Positions 7,079 to 13,869 of a DNA stretch of 13,869 nucleotides are shown here, piece after piece. The notes under the pieces are model-generated. The model had not been told where the DNA came from, ran no database searches, and saw only the letters and a list, made by a program, of their open reading frames with translations. Location of the stretch: assembly GCA_900128395.1 (NCBI GenBank), contig LT649738.1, positions 1,069 to 14,937 on the forward strand, in the 5' to 3' direction. The DNA is from Stramenopiles sp. TOSAG23-2. Taxonomy: Eukaryota > Sar. Numbering within the stretch: the stretch's first letter is position 1; each line of letters starts with the position of its first letter. Both the position numbers and the translations under genes were made by a program.

Positions 7079-8761
7079 ATGTCTTCAAAGGACGAAGAAA
7101 TTGAAGGTTTAAGAAACCTTGTGAAAGAATTACAACGACAAGTTGTTGAAAAAGATGAAGAATTGGATGATTTAGAATCAAATTTAGAACAAGCATTAGA
7201 TTCTATTAAAAATTTTCATTCGCAACAACAAGAATTGTTTGAAAGTTTTGTCAGTTTAAGAGATAAATATGATAATTTAAAAACGAAAAATATGGAAACT
7301 TTATGGTCTTGGATACCAAAAAATTTAAATAAATTTAGAAGTATGCCATTAATACGAAAAGATGCTATAGAGAATGAAGAGCAAATTGATCGATATGAAT
7401 TAGGGCAAGCCATAGGACGTGGTCAATTTGCACTTGTGCGTACCGCTCGTTTTGTTGAAGGTGGTAAAAAGATGAGCAATAATGATGATAATAATGGCAA
7501 TAATGATGATCGTAATAGTAATAGTAAATCAAATAATGATAATAAACCGAAAGTAAGGGCAACCATGGCAGCTAAGATTATATCTAAATCCAAAATTAAT
7601 GATGTACATGATTTGGAACGTATCAAAAATGAATTAAGTGTTTTAAGGCAAATAACCCATCCAAATTTATTGCGTTTAGTTGATGTTGTCCATACTGTCG
7701 ATAAATTTTACATCATAGCAAATCGTGGTGGAGATGATTTGTTTGAATATTTATCACGTCAACATGCACCTGTATCGGATGAAAAAGCAAAAATAATCAT
7801 GCAACAAGTTTTTAGTGCAGTATTGGAATTGCATAACAATGGTATTTGCCATCGCGATTTGAAACCTGAAAATATATTATTAGATGTTGAAGATAAGATC
7901 ATCGTCTGTGATTATGGTTTATGTAAAAGAACGACAAGTCAAGATGGGTTGACTGATTTTTGTGGCAGCCCTGGTTTTTTTGCTCCGGAGATGATTACCG
8001 CAAAAACGTACAATGGTTTTAAAGCTGATGTATGGAGTCTTGGCTGTATATTGTTAGAATTAGTCGTTGGTCATGAAAATTTTGCCCAATTATGGATGTC
8101 CGTTTACGATGTAAATGTGTTAAGTGATGCGGATGTTTTTGTTGAAAAAGTCGTAGATAGTCGAAATAGGTTGTTTGAAATCTTAGAAACAACTGAAGAT
8201 TGTGAACATATATCCACTGGTTGTAAAGATTTGCTTAAACAGTTATTAAATTTTGACCCAATGAAACGTCCTGAAGTAATGAATGCGTATACATGTAAAT
8301 GGGTTGGTGGTAAATTTTTATCACCATCAAAACGTTTTTCAACGGATGATCAATTCGATGATAGTTTGACATCCATTTCTCCATTGTCAGCAACATCGTC
8401 CAATGGAAGTCCAAATGGACGTCGTAGATCACCTTTAAGTTTCGGTGCATCTACGACACCTACCTCACAGGATATGAATCAGTTATCGTTAAACAATAAT
8501 AATGGTTTGAGAGGTAGGAGACAAATATCGATTGAAGTCGATACGAAACCTGGTGATAAACAAAATGGCAATGCAAGTCCTGCAACTGTGAAAAATCGTG
8601 CAAATCAATTATTACATTTACCACCAATTGATGCGCCAGATACACCAAAGATTAGAAGTGCAAAGAAGATTCTTAATCGTGGGGATCAATTGATGGAAAA
8701 TGCAAAAGGTTTTGAGAAGAAAAAAAGTGGAAACAATAATGATGGGAAGGGGATGAAGTGA
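7079..8761 (+). CDS. Ser/Thr protein kinase with N-terminal coiled coil
   Basis: A 560-residue protein; ATG at 7079 with A at -3; stop TGA. Residues 1-70 form an acidic/Leu heptad coiled coil, followed by a Trp-containing linker (TLWSWIPKNL, about 73-82). The kinase domain is about 106-409. It has the Gly loop GRGQFALV (113-120), ATP-anchoring K166, alpha-C E185, the catalytic loop HRDLKPEN (258-265, with D260 and N265), DYG in place of DFG (278-280), activation-segment end GSPGFFAPE (296-304), DVWSLG (317-322) and the late Arg R397. All catalytic residues are present, so it should be active. An Asn/Asp/Ser-rich insert of about 30 residues lies at about 129-158, between the Gly loop and K166. 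The C-terminal tail (410-560) is Ser/Pro/Asn-rich with several SP and TP sites, probably disordered and phosphorylated. The motifs are closest in style to CAMK/AMPK-like kinases, but I cannot assign a named subfamily. The coiled coil suggests dimerisation or scaffold binding. Confidence 0.9.
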   Translation: MSSKDEEIEGLRNLVKELQRQVVEKDEELDDLESNLEQALDSIKNFHSQQQELFESFVSLRDKYDNLKTKNMETLWSWIPKNLNKFRSMPLIRKDAIENEEQIDRYELGQAIGRGQFALVRTARFVEGGKKMSNNDDNNGNNDDRNSNSKSNNDNKPKVRATMAAKIISKSKINDVHDLERIKNELSVLRQITHPNLLRLVDVVHTVDKFYIIANRGGDDLFEYLSRQHAPVSDEKAKIIMQQVFSAVLELHNNGICHRDLKPENILLDVEDKIIVCDYGLCKRTTSQDGLTDFCGSPGFFAPEMITAKTYNGFKADVWSLGCILLELVVGHENFAQLWMSVYDVNVLSDADVFVEKVVDSRNRLFEILETTEDCEHISTGCKDLLKQLLNFDPMKRPEVMNAYTCKWVGGKFLSPSKRFSTDDQFDDSLTSISPLSATSSNGSPNGRRRSPLSFGASTTPTSQDMNQLSLNNNNGLRGRRQISIEVDTKPGDKQNGNASPATVKNRANQLLHLPPIDAPDTPKIRSAKKILNRGDQLMENAKGFEKKKSGNNNDGKGMK

Positions 8762-9197
8762 TACGTATGGATTATTGACGACTATTCTTATGAATAGTTG
8801 TTGTTGTTAGTGGTTCAATATTTTTGTCATACGAAACAAAATACGTACGAACGTATTAAAAAAGTCATTTATTATATTTTTAGAACGAGTTTCGTTTGGT
8901 CTATGTACGCGTTCGTACAAAAAGTTATATCATATATTGTTTCTTTTTTAGTACATATTATAAAAAAAAATTAAAATATATTACATGTTCTACAAATTTC
9001 TGAATCTTTTATATTAAATTTTATACATGTAAATATTTTTAAATGCATTTTATAAATAAATATTATATTGGATATTGGATTTATTATAAAAAAATATATT
9101 TTTTACTCTTTCAGACTACTCCCTCCCTCCCTCTCTCTCTCTCTCTCTCGCTCTCTCTCTCTCTCAAATTATGCACATACAAACCAAATCTCGTTTT
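8762..9197. other. Convergent 3' intergenic region with a CT microsatellite
   Basis: Between the kinase (+) and transporter (-) stops. It contains a small perfect hairpin at 8840-8857 (7-bp stem, 4-nt loop), AT-rich DNA with AATAAA-type words near 9050-9060 that could serve kinase polyadenylation, and a CT microsatellite at 9121-9165. No gene is supported. The frame reading in from about 9043 on the plus strand is the antisense of the transporter. Confidence 0.65.
9121..9165. repeat. CT/GA microsatellite
   Basis: A 45-base tract starting as CCCT units and becoming pure CT, interrupted once by a G at 9150. It lies 32 bases beyond the transporter stop codon, so in the transporter transcript it would be a GA-rich 3' UTR element. 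Homopurine/homopyrimidine mirror tracts can adopt triplex DNA and are length-variable. Confidence 0.95.
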
Positions 9198-10142
9198 TCA
9201 CACCTTTATCAACATATTTATAATTGCGTATAATCCTAAGATAACTAAAATGACAGATATAACCATTTTTAACATGTCTTTTGGTACACGGTTTCCAAAA
9301 TATGTACCTAAAGGCATTCCACATCCAAGTGTCAATGCAGTTGTTAAAGCAATACCAAGATCTACAGTTGAGCCAAATGCATTCACTGTAGTTGCAGCTA
9401 AAGAAATAAATATACCAGCTGATACGGCAATGGAAACAGCATCATTAGCAGGAATATTTTCATAAAACATAAAGAAACATGGCAATATTGCAAAAGGGCC
9501 ACTTGTACCAGTTAAAACAGAAAGGAATCCACCGATTATTCCTGTAATAAATAAATAAATGTGATCCTTTTTTTTTTCATCAAATGAGTATGGTATGTAT
9601 ATATCCACATCATCATTAGATTCTTCTTTTGTTCCATCTTTCACAACTGTTCCTGTCTCAACAGTTATAGTATCTGCATCAATGACTTCTTTTCCCCCAT
9701 CTTTGCCACTTTTCTCTTCTTCTTCTTTTTTTTTTTGTGATAATAAGACAGGTATTATTTTATATAAAGTTTTTGCACCGCTAAAAAGTGCTACGACTGA
9801 TACAATAATTGTAATAGCAATTAGAGGTACAAATGGTAAAATGCCAGCTGCACAACCAGCCCCAAGTGCAAGTCCGGCACTTAATATCAAAAACGCCTTT
9901 TTATTGATTCTATTACCACGTATAGCAAAAATGGTATGGACCAAAGCAACTGGGAAGTAACTTGCAATGACTGCTACAATTGATATGCGCGCATGAATTC
10001 CAATAATTATTAATGTTGGTACTAAAAAAACGCCTCCAACACCAATAGCACCAATTGCAATTCCAGACAAAAATGATATGACTAAATATACAATATACAA
10101 TCCAAATTCTGCAGGGATATGTTCTAAAAATACAATTGCCAT
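9198..10142 (-). CDS. TauE/SafE-family membrane transporter (anion or sulfite-exporter-like)
   Basis: A 314-residue integral membrane protein; ATG at 10142 with A at -3 and G at +4; stop TGA. It has the internal duplication typical of TauE/SafE (DUF81) proteins. The first half (about 13-134) carries the glycine-rich GAIGVGGVFLVP motif at 31-42; the second half (about 193-312) carries the matching GGFLSVLTGTSGPFAILP at 204-221. I count about eight or nine hydrophobic segments, near 14-38, 40-50, 53-74, 84-121, 194-228, 234-255, 262-281 and 290-312. The halves are joined by a charged loop at about 135-192 containing a Lys/Glu cluster and Asp/Thr-rich sequence, presumably cytosolic. Bacterial relatives export sulfite, sulfonates or organic anions; eukaryotic members are poorly defined, so the substrate cannot be read from sequence. 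No cleavable signal peptide or targeting sequence is evident. It lies tail-to-tail with the kinase and in tandem with the methyltransferase gene, 242 bases apart. Confidence 0.85.
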   Translation of the reverse strand: MAIVFLEHIPAEFGLYIVYLVISFLSGIAIGAIGVGGVFLVPTLIIIGIHARISIVAVIASYFPVALVHTIFAIRGNRINKKAFLILSAGLALGAGCAAGILPFVPLIAITIIVSVVALFSGAKTLYKIIPVLLSQKKKEEEEKSGKDGGKEVIDADTITVETGTVVKDGTKEESNDDVDIYIPYSFDEKKKDHIYLFITGIIGGFLSVLTGTSGPFAILPCFFMFYENIPANDAVSIAVSAGIFISLAATTVNAFGSTVDLGIALTTALTLGCGMPLGTYFGNRVPKDMLKMVISVILVILGLYAIINMLIKV

Positions 10143-10384
10143 GTTGATGTTATGTTCTCGTTTGTAGGTACAAAATATTATATATATGTTTTTGATATTT
10201 TTATTTTTTACTTTTTGTTTATGATTTTTATTTATATTTTTTTTATTTATTGTATAATGATCGATCTTGAATGATATAAGAGAGAGTGTCGATTAGGTTA
10301 TTAAATATTTAATTTCCTTTTTATAATTCAAAAAAAACAATAATTCTTTTACACGCAATGTACATTACACACACACAAATTTCA
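10143..10384. other. Spacer between the methyltransferase and transporter genes
   Basis: 242 bases of T/A-rich DNA lying downstream of the methyltransferase and upstream of the transporter, both on the minus strand. It must contain the terminator of the first and the promoter of the second. A TA run at about 10178-10188 sits about 40 bases before the transporter ATG. There is also a short AC repeat (10368-10377). No gene seen. Confidence 0.6.
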
Positions 10385-13174
10385 TCAACGAAAACATGAT
10401 GAGATATATTGATGATATGAATTCAACCTATCCATACTAGTCAAAAGATGGATACTGCTACCCATGCTAAAGACAACCATTGTCATTGGTTTACATAAAT
10501 TTGCATCTATATGATATTCTTTTGCGATGATGGAGGATGATGCTTGTTGCATGTTGGTTTGAACTTTCTTTTTTTTTCGTCGTTTTCTACGTTTTCCACC
10601 ACCACCGCTACCGCCATTATTGAAATTATTACTCATTTCACCATTTTGTGGCATTGATATATTGTTATTGTTACCATTACTATTACTGCTATTACGACTA
10701 TCCTCATCGTTCTTAAACACAACAGGTTCCATGTAAAATAACATGGAGGAACCTGGAGTAATATTTACCAAATACTCTAAACACAATTCACTTACATAAT
10801 CTTCTAAATCATCCATTGGTATTCCAGTATCTTGATTGTGGATAAATAATTCGATGAGAGACAGAAAATCACCAGGGCTAATTTCTCCTTTTCTTGTATT
10901 TACCATTTTTAGAAATAATGATGCGCCATCTGGGTGAAAACAATATTCGCATGAGCGATAAAAACGCTTTTTATCTTTCTTTGATATTTTCATACCATCA
11001 TCGTCAATGTTGCTTTTTGACATTAATTGAAAGTCTACAGGACTTTGTCTTGTTAAGACAGGTGCGCCAGCACATATAATTTGCAACTGTTTTGCCTTCA
11101 AATCATTCAACGTATCCTTCGTCATTTTATTTACATAATGAAACGGTTTGTCTTCAATGCCATCAACTATATTTTCATCTCCCATATCTGTATGATCAGT
11201 TTTACTGCCACTGTTGCTGCTAATGCCGTCCATACTATTTCTCCGACGGTGTGATATATCTTTTTTTGTAAGGAAAAAACAATTACTCATTGTAGTATCA
11301 TCTATGCCAAACTTTTCATTAATAATTTTTAATTCGATTTTTGAAATGTCATTTAAAATATCGCCTACAATTGCTTCGCTTGATGAATGGGCTTGAAATC
11401 CCATTCTTTTTTTCAATATTTTCAAACTTGCTTTTTGATCAATTTCTTCAAACGATTTTGAACCTGATTGGTTGTCCTTGACGGTAGTGCCATTCAAATT
11501 AAAAGCTTTTGTTTTGCGTATAACTGCGATATAGAAACCACCCGTATTCGAAATATGTGGTAAACAACGACATGTCTTTTCCAACATGGACTCTATTTGA
11601 TTTACCTTCTTTTCGCTTATTCCATCGCGTTCCTTTGGTGATAGAAATGTTCTATTTGTAATGCCTTCCACAGTACCATTGCTACTATTGTTAATATTAT
11701 TTTTGTTGCTATTGCTGCTGCTGCTGCTGCTGCTACTACTACTACTGCCAACCGTATTATTATTATTATTATAACTTTCATCGGCAGCATTATAAATCCA
11801 CGTCTTAATTCCTGGGCTGACATGTAATCTATCTTTTAAATATTCTTTTGCATCTAGAAATTCAACTTGGAAACCAGATTGCTCAATCAACGTAGTAACA
11901 ACCGCTTCGTTTTCAATTGGATTTAAAGAACAAGTGCTATAAAGCATAACTCCACCGACTTTCAGTAAAGATAATGCATGTAATGCAATTTGAACTTGTA
12001 TACGATGCATTGCAAATGCATTTGAAGAATGCCATTTAGACCATAGCGCAGGTGCTTTTCTAAATGTCCCATCACCAGTGCATGGAACATCTGTATAAAT
12101 ATAATCAAAATAATTAGTTCCAAGTTTTGCACTCAAATCTTCACCTCTTTCACACGTGACAATCAAATTTTCAAATGGCATTCGTTCCATTTGTTTTTCC
12201 ATTGTTCGCACTCGTACAGGGTCTGGATCGTTCGCTACTAAACAACTTTTTCCTTTGAATTTTTTCCCTAATACACTTAACATTTGTTTCGTTTTCGATC
12301 CCGGGCAACAGCACATATCTAAAACTTTGAATGTTTTATCTGGCAATGAACGTATATCAGTTTCAAGTACTTGCTCTAAAATACATACAGGAAGCATAGA
12401 TGCTTCTTCTTGTCTAGAAAAATGTCCTAATTTCACTTCACGAGTAATTAATGCATGTAGATCACTTAATGATTCCGAACGAATTAAACCAGCACGATCA
12501 ACATTTATTTTGAAAGAATTTTCAATTAAACTCAATGGTTCGATTACTTTATTAATAACTTTTCCACCAACTTCAATAAATTTACCTTTGTATTTATATG
12601 TATCAGATTTTAATAATTGATTTGCTACATATCCTATCGGGCATGAACTATCTATGCGAAATGTGACATGAAGTGGCGAGGAAAGTGCATGAATAAACGC
12701 TTTAAATTCTTTTTTCGTTTTTGTCAATTCTTCTTGTCTTTTATAAAATGCATGCCAATCTTTATTAATTGTAATATTTTTATCATCTTGATTATTATCA
12801 TTATAGAAACTATTATTATTATTATTATTATTATTCTGATGATTATTATTGTCATCAGCATCATCTTCATTGTCAGAATTGTAGAAACCTTGCACACGCC
12901 TATCATAGACATTTAATAATCGTTCCTTTTTACGTTTTTCTTCTTTTCTTTTTTTTGTCTCTGTTTTCTCATGATGTTGATTACTATTCTTACGTTTCTT
13001 TTTCTTTCTTTGTTTTTTATTCATTCGTTGCTCCACTTCATATTGTTTAATTTGTCGTTGGGACCACTTATCTTTTCCAATTGGTTGAGATAAAAAATCA
13101 GCATCTTCATTGTTGTTGTTATTATCACCAGGAGTCTTTTCAAAATAATTGTAATTATTAATAAACCTTGCCAT
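10385..13174 (-). CDS. NSUN2: NSUN2/Trm4-type tRNA (cytosine-5) methyltransferase
   Basis: A 929-residue protein; ATG at 13174 with A at -3 and G at +4; stop TGA. It is longer than typical NSUN2 (767 in human) because of low-complexity inserts. Residues 44-86 are Lys/Arg-rich, a probable nuclear or nucleolar signal, and 101-130 are Asp/Asn-rich. The RNA m5C methyltransferase core runs from about 165 to 556: PLHVTFRI (167-174), SRQEEASMLP (253-262), SAM motif I DMCCCPGSKT (286-295), NDPDPVR (315-321), motif IV TDVPCTGDGT with C365 (361-370), motif VI YSTCSLNPIENE with C415 (412-423), and PHISNTGGFYIAV (539-551). In this family the motif VI Cys is the nucleophile and the motif IV Cys aids product release; both are present. 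An Asn/Ser insert with 11 consecutive Ser lies at 469-500. The C-terminal domain (about 620-918) matches the NSUN2-type C-terminal region and is interrupted near 820-880 by Asn/Gly-rich sequence and a KRRKRRKKKK cluster. Predicted role: SAM-dependent m5C formation in tRNA, mainly in the nucleus. Confidence 0.9.
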   Translation of the reverse strand: MARFINNYNYFEKTPGDNNNNNEDADFLSQPIGKDKWSQRQIKQYEVEQRMNKKQRKKKKRKNSNQHHEKTETKKRKEEKRKKERLLNVYDRRVQGFYNSDNEDDADDNNNHQNNNNNNNNSFYNDNNQDDKNITINKDWHAFYKRQEELTKTKKEFKAFIHALSSPLHVTFRIDSSCPIGYVANQLLKSDTYKYKGKFIEVGGKVINKVIEPLSLIENSFKINVDRAGLIRSESLSDLHALITREVKLGHFSRQEEASMLPVCILEQVLETDIRSLPDKTFKVLDMCCCPGSKTKQMLSVLGKKFKGKSCLVANDPDPVRVRTMEKQMERMPFENLIVTCERGEDLSAKLGTNYFDYIYTDVPCTGDGTFRKAPALWSKWHSSNAFAMHRIQVQIALHALSLLKVGGVMLYSTCSLNPIENEAVVTTLIEQSGFQVEFLDAKEYLKDRLHVSPGIKTWIYNAADESYNNNNNTVGSSSSSSSSSSSNSNKNNINNSSNGTVEGITNRTFLSPKERDGISEKKVNQIESMLEKTCRCLPHISNTGGFYIAVIRKTKAFNLNGTTVKDNQSGSKSFEEIDQKASLKILKKRMGFQAHSSSEAIVGDILNDISKIELKIINEKFGIDDTTMSNCFFLTKKDISHRRRNSMDGISSNSGSKTDHTDMGDENIVDGIEDKPFHYVNKMTKDTLNDLKAKQLQIICAGAPVLTRQSPVDFQLMSKSNIDDDGMKISKKDKKRFYRSCEYCFHPDGASLFLKMVNTRKGEISPGDFLSLIELFIHNQDTGIPMDDLEDYVSELCLEYLVNITPGSSMLFYMEPVVFKNDEDSRNSSNSNGNNNNISMPQNGEMSNNFNNGGSGGGGKRRKRRKKKKVQTNMQQASSSIIAKEYHIDANLCKPMTMVVFSMGSSIHLLTSMDRLNSYHQYISSCFR

Positions 13175-13869
13175 GATGGTTGTTGTATGTGTTTATTTCA
13201 GTAATTATCAATTAATTAATATTAAAAAATGTTAAAAAAAAAAAACTAACAAAAACTAACAATTACTACGTACAATGAAAGTTTTTTATAAAGTAACTAA
13301 AAAAAAATATATATATATATAATACCACAAAAAAAAATAGACGCAGACGCACAACGTATGCTCTGTATTCCCGTATGCTTTTAATATAAAATATATCTCC
13401 TCCACTTTTCCTGTATCCTTCAACGTTATACATATATATACATACAACAACAACATCTCTCGAATACGTGATTTTATTTTGTATTATTTTGTTTTTTGTT
13501 TGTTTTTTGTTGTTTGCGAATTGCAAATCCGATGATGATTATTATTGTGGTGGCATTAGCATTCCAAAGTACCTTATTTTCTAGTACTAGAATAAAATTC
13601 CAACATCTCATTTTCTCAAAAGTATACGAAATGATAACATGCACATGTGTATTACTGTCCTGTACAGTAGGACTCACACACAGTGTTGAGCTTTTTTTAA
13701 AATACCTTTCACTTTTTACTGTGCCGGCCAGTCGTAAATTTTCGGTACAACTTTTTTATTATACTTAAACACTATATTTAACTATCAAACACACAAATTA
13801 ATCCAAAACTCAACCACTCGCGAAAACATGTACCGATTAATTTGTGTATTTGATAGGTAATATAGTGTT
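13175..13869. other. Upstream region of the methyltransferase gene, to the window end
   Basis: About 700 bases without a gene I can support. The first 300 are A/T-rich, with poly-A/T runs and a TA repeat at about 13308-13321 that may form the promoter of the methyltransferase gene. The plus-strand frame at 13496-13768 (90 codons) begins at TTG, and its Phe/Ile/Leu-rich product resembles nothing known. A small hairpin sits at 13653-13669, and a long inverted repeat ends the window. Confidence 0.6.
13768..13869. repeat. Near-perfect inverted repeat at the window edge
   Basis: The left arm is 13768-13803 (36 nt) and the right arm 13835-13869 (35 nt), with a 31-nt centre. Aligned as an inverted repeat the arms agree at 33 of 36 columns, with one single-base gap (in the TTTA/TTA part) and two mismatches. 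Both outer ends begin AACACTATAT. The right arm ends exactly at the last base, so the repeat may continue outside. It could be a small inverted-repeat element, the tip of a longer palindrome, or an assembly fold-back. The sequence differences between the arms argue against a simple perfect fold-back. Confidence 0.85.

Noticed and set aside
9043-9465. 140-codon plus-strand ORF over the CT repeat and the 3' end of the transporter
   Set aside because: It translates the microsatellite and then the antisense of the transporter, which itself has clear family motifs on the minus strand.
9595-9960. 121-codon plus-strand ORF inside the transporter
   Set aside because: Antisense shadow; the minus strand carries the TauE/SafE sequence and hydrophobic segments.
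12530-12560. GGTTCGATTAC, similar to a tRNA B box
   Set aside because: It lies inside the methyltransferase coding sequence, with no A box or acceptor stem around it.
12156-12620. 154-codon plus-strand ORF inside the methyltransferase gene
   Set aside because: Antisense of the catalytic core; no independent motif and no good start context.
358-13321. (TA)n runs as specific TATA-box promoters
   Set aside because: Each gene has one within about 140 bases upstream, but similar runs occur in 3' flanks and mid-gap, so position alone does not make them promoters.
13496-13768. 90-codon hydrophobic plus-strand ORF near the window end
   Set aside because: It starts at TTG, has no family resemblance and is rich in Phe/Ile/Leu as expected from T-rich DNA. 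Not enough to call a gene.
1-13869. CRISPR arrays, insertion sequences, prophage or bacterial operon structure
   Set aside because: No regularly spaced direct repeats, transposase or phage genes; the gene families, Kozak-like starts and spacing are eukaryotic.
1-13869. Alternative genetic code of ciliate type
   Set aside because: All five genes end in TAA or TGA where their domains end, and no TAA, TAG or TGA occurs within the reading frames.

Overview
The window is nuclear-type DNA from a eukaryotic microbe. It holds five long, apparently intronless protein genes in AT-rich sequence. The proteins are eukaryotic families: a Bub2/Cdc16-type TBC GAP, a very long coiled-coil protein, an N-terminally coiled-coil Ser/Thr kinase, a TauE/SafE-family membrane transporter and an NSUN2/Trm4-type tRNA cytosine-5 methyltransferase. 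All five have an ATG with A or C at -3; three also have G at +4. There are no bacterial ribosome-binding sites or operons. Stops are TAA or TGA and no stop codon interrupts a domain, so the standard genetic code fits. Asn/Ser/Asp-rich low-complexity inserts, encoded largely by AAT, AGT and AGC repeats, interrupt the proteins. Intergenic DNA is rich in (TA)n, poly-T/A and a CT microsatellite. The sequence alone does not identify the lineage: a protist or early-diverging fungus-like organism fits, and I would not go further.

Layout: 1-379 is upstream DNA with a weak hint of a minus-strand coding fragment at the very edge. BUB2-like TBC GAP lies at 380-1528 (+). It converges on a 1277-residue coiled-coil gene at 1814-5647 (-). 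A 1.4-kb divergent intergenic region, 5648-7078, has no supported protein gene but holds a notable 22-nt inverted repeat. The protein kinase is at 7079-8761 (+). It converges on the transporter at 9198-10142 (-), with a CT microsatellite between them. The NSUN2-like methyltransferase follows at 10385-13174 (-). The final ~700 bases are non-coding as far as I can see and end in a near-perfect 36/35-nt inverted repeat that stops exactly at the window edge.

Functionally the genes look like ordinary eukaryotic neighbours rather than one pathway. The only thematic link is a possible cytoskeletal/cell-cycle one: Bub2-type GAPs act at spindle poles in yeasts, next door is a long coiled-coil protein of the kind often found in centrosomes, basal bodies or cytoskeletal scaffolds, and then a kinase with its own coiled coil. 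That link is inference. The best leads for something undescribed are the two long inverted repeats, the Cys-Cys-Cys variant of the methyltransferase SAM-binding motif, and the unassigned coiled-coil protein and kinase architecture.
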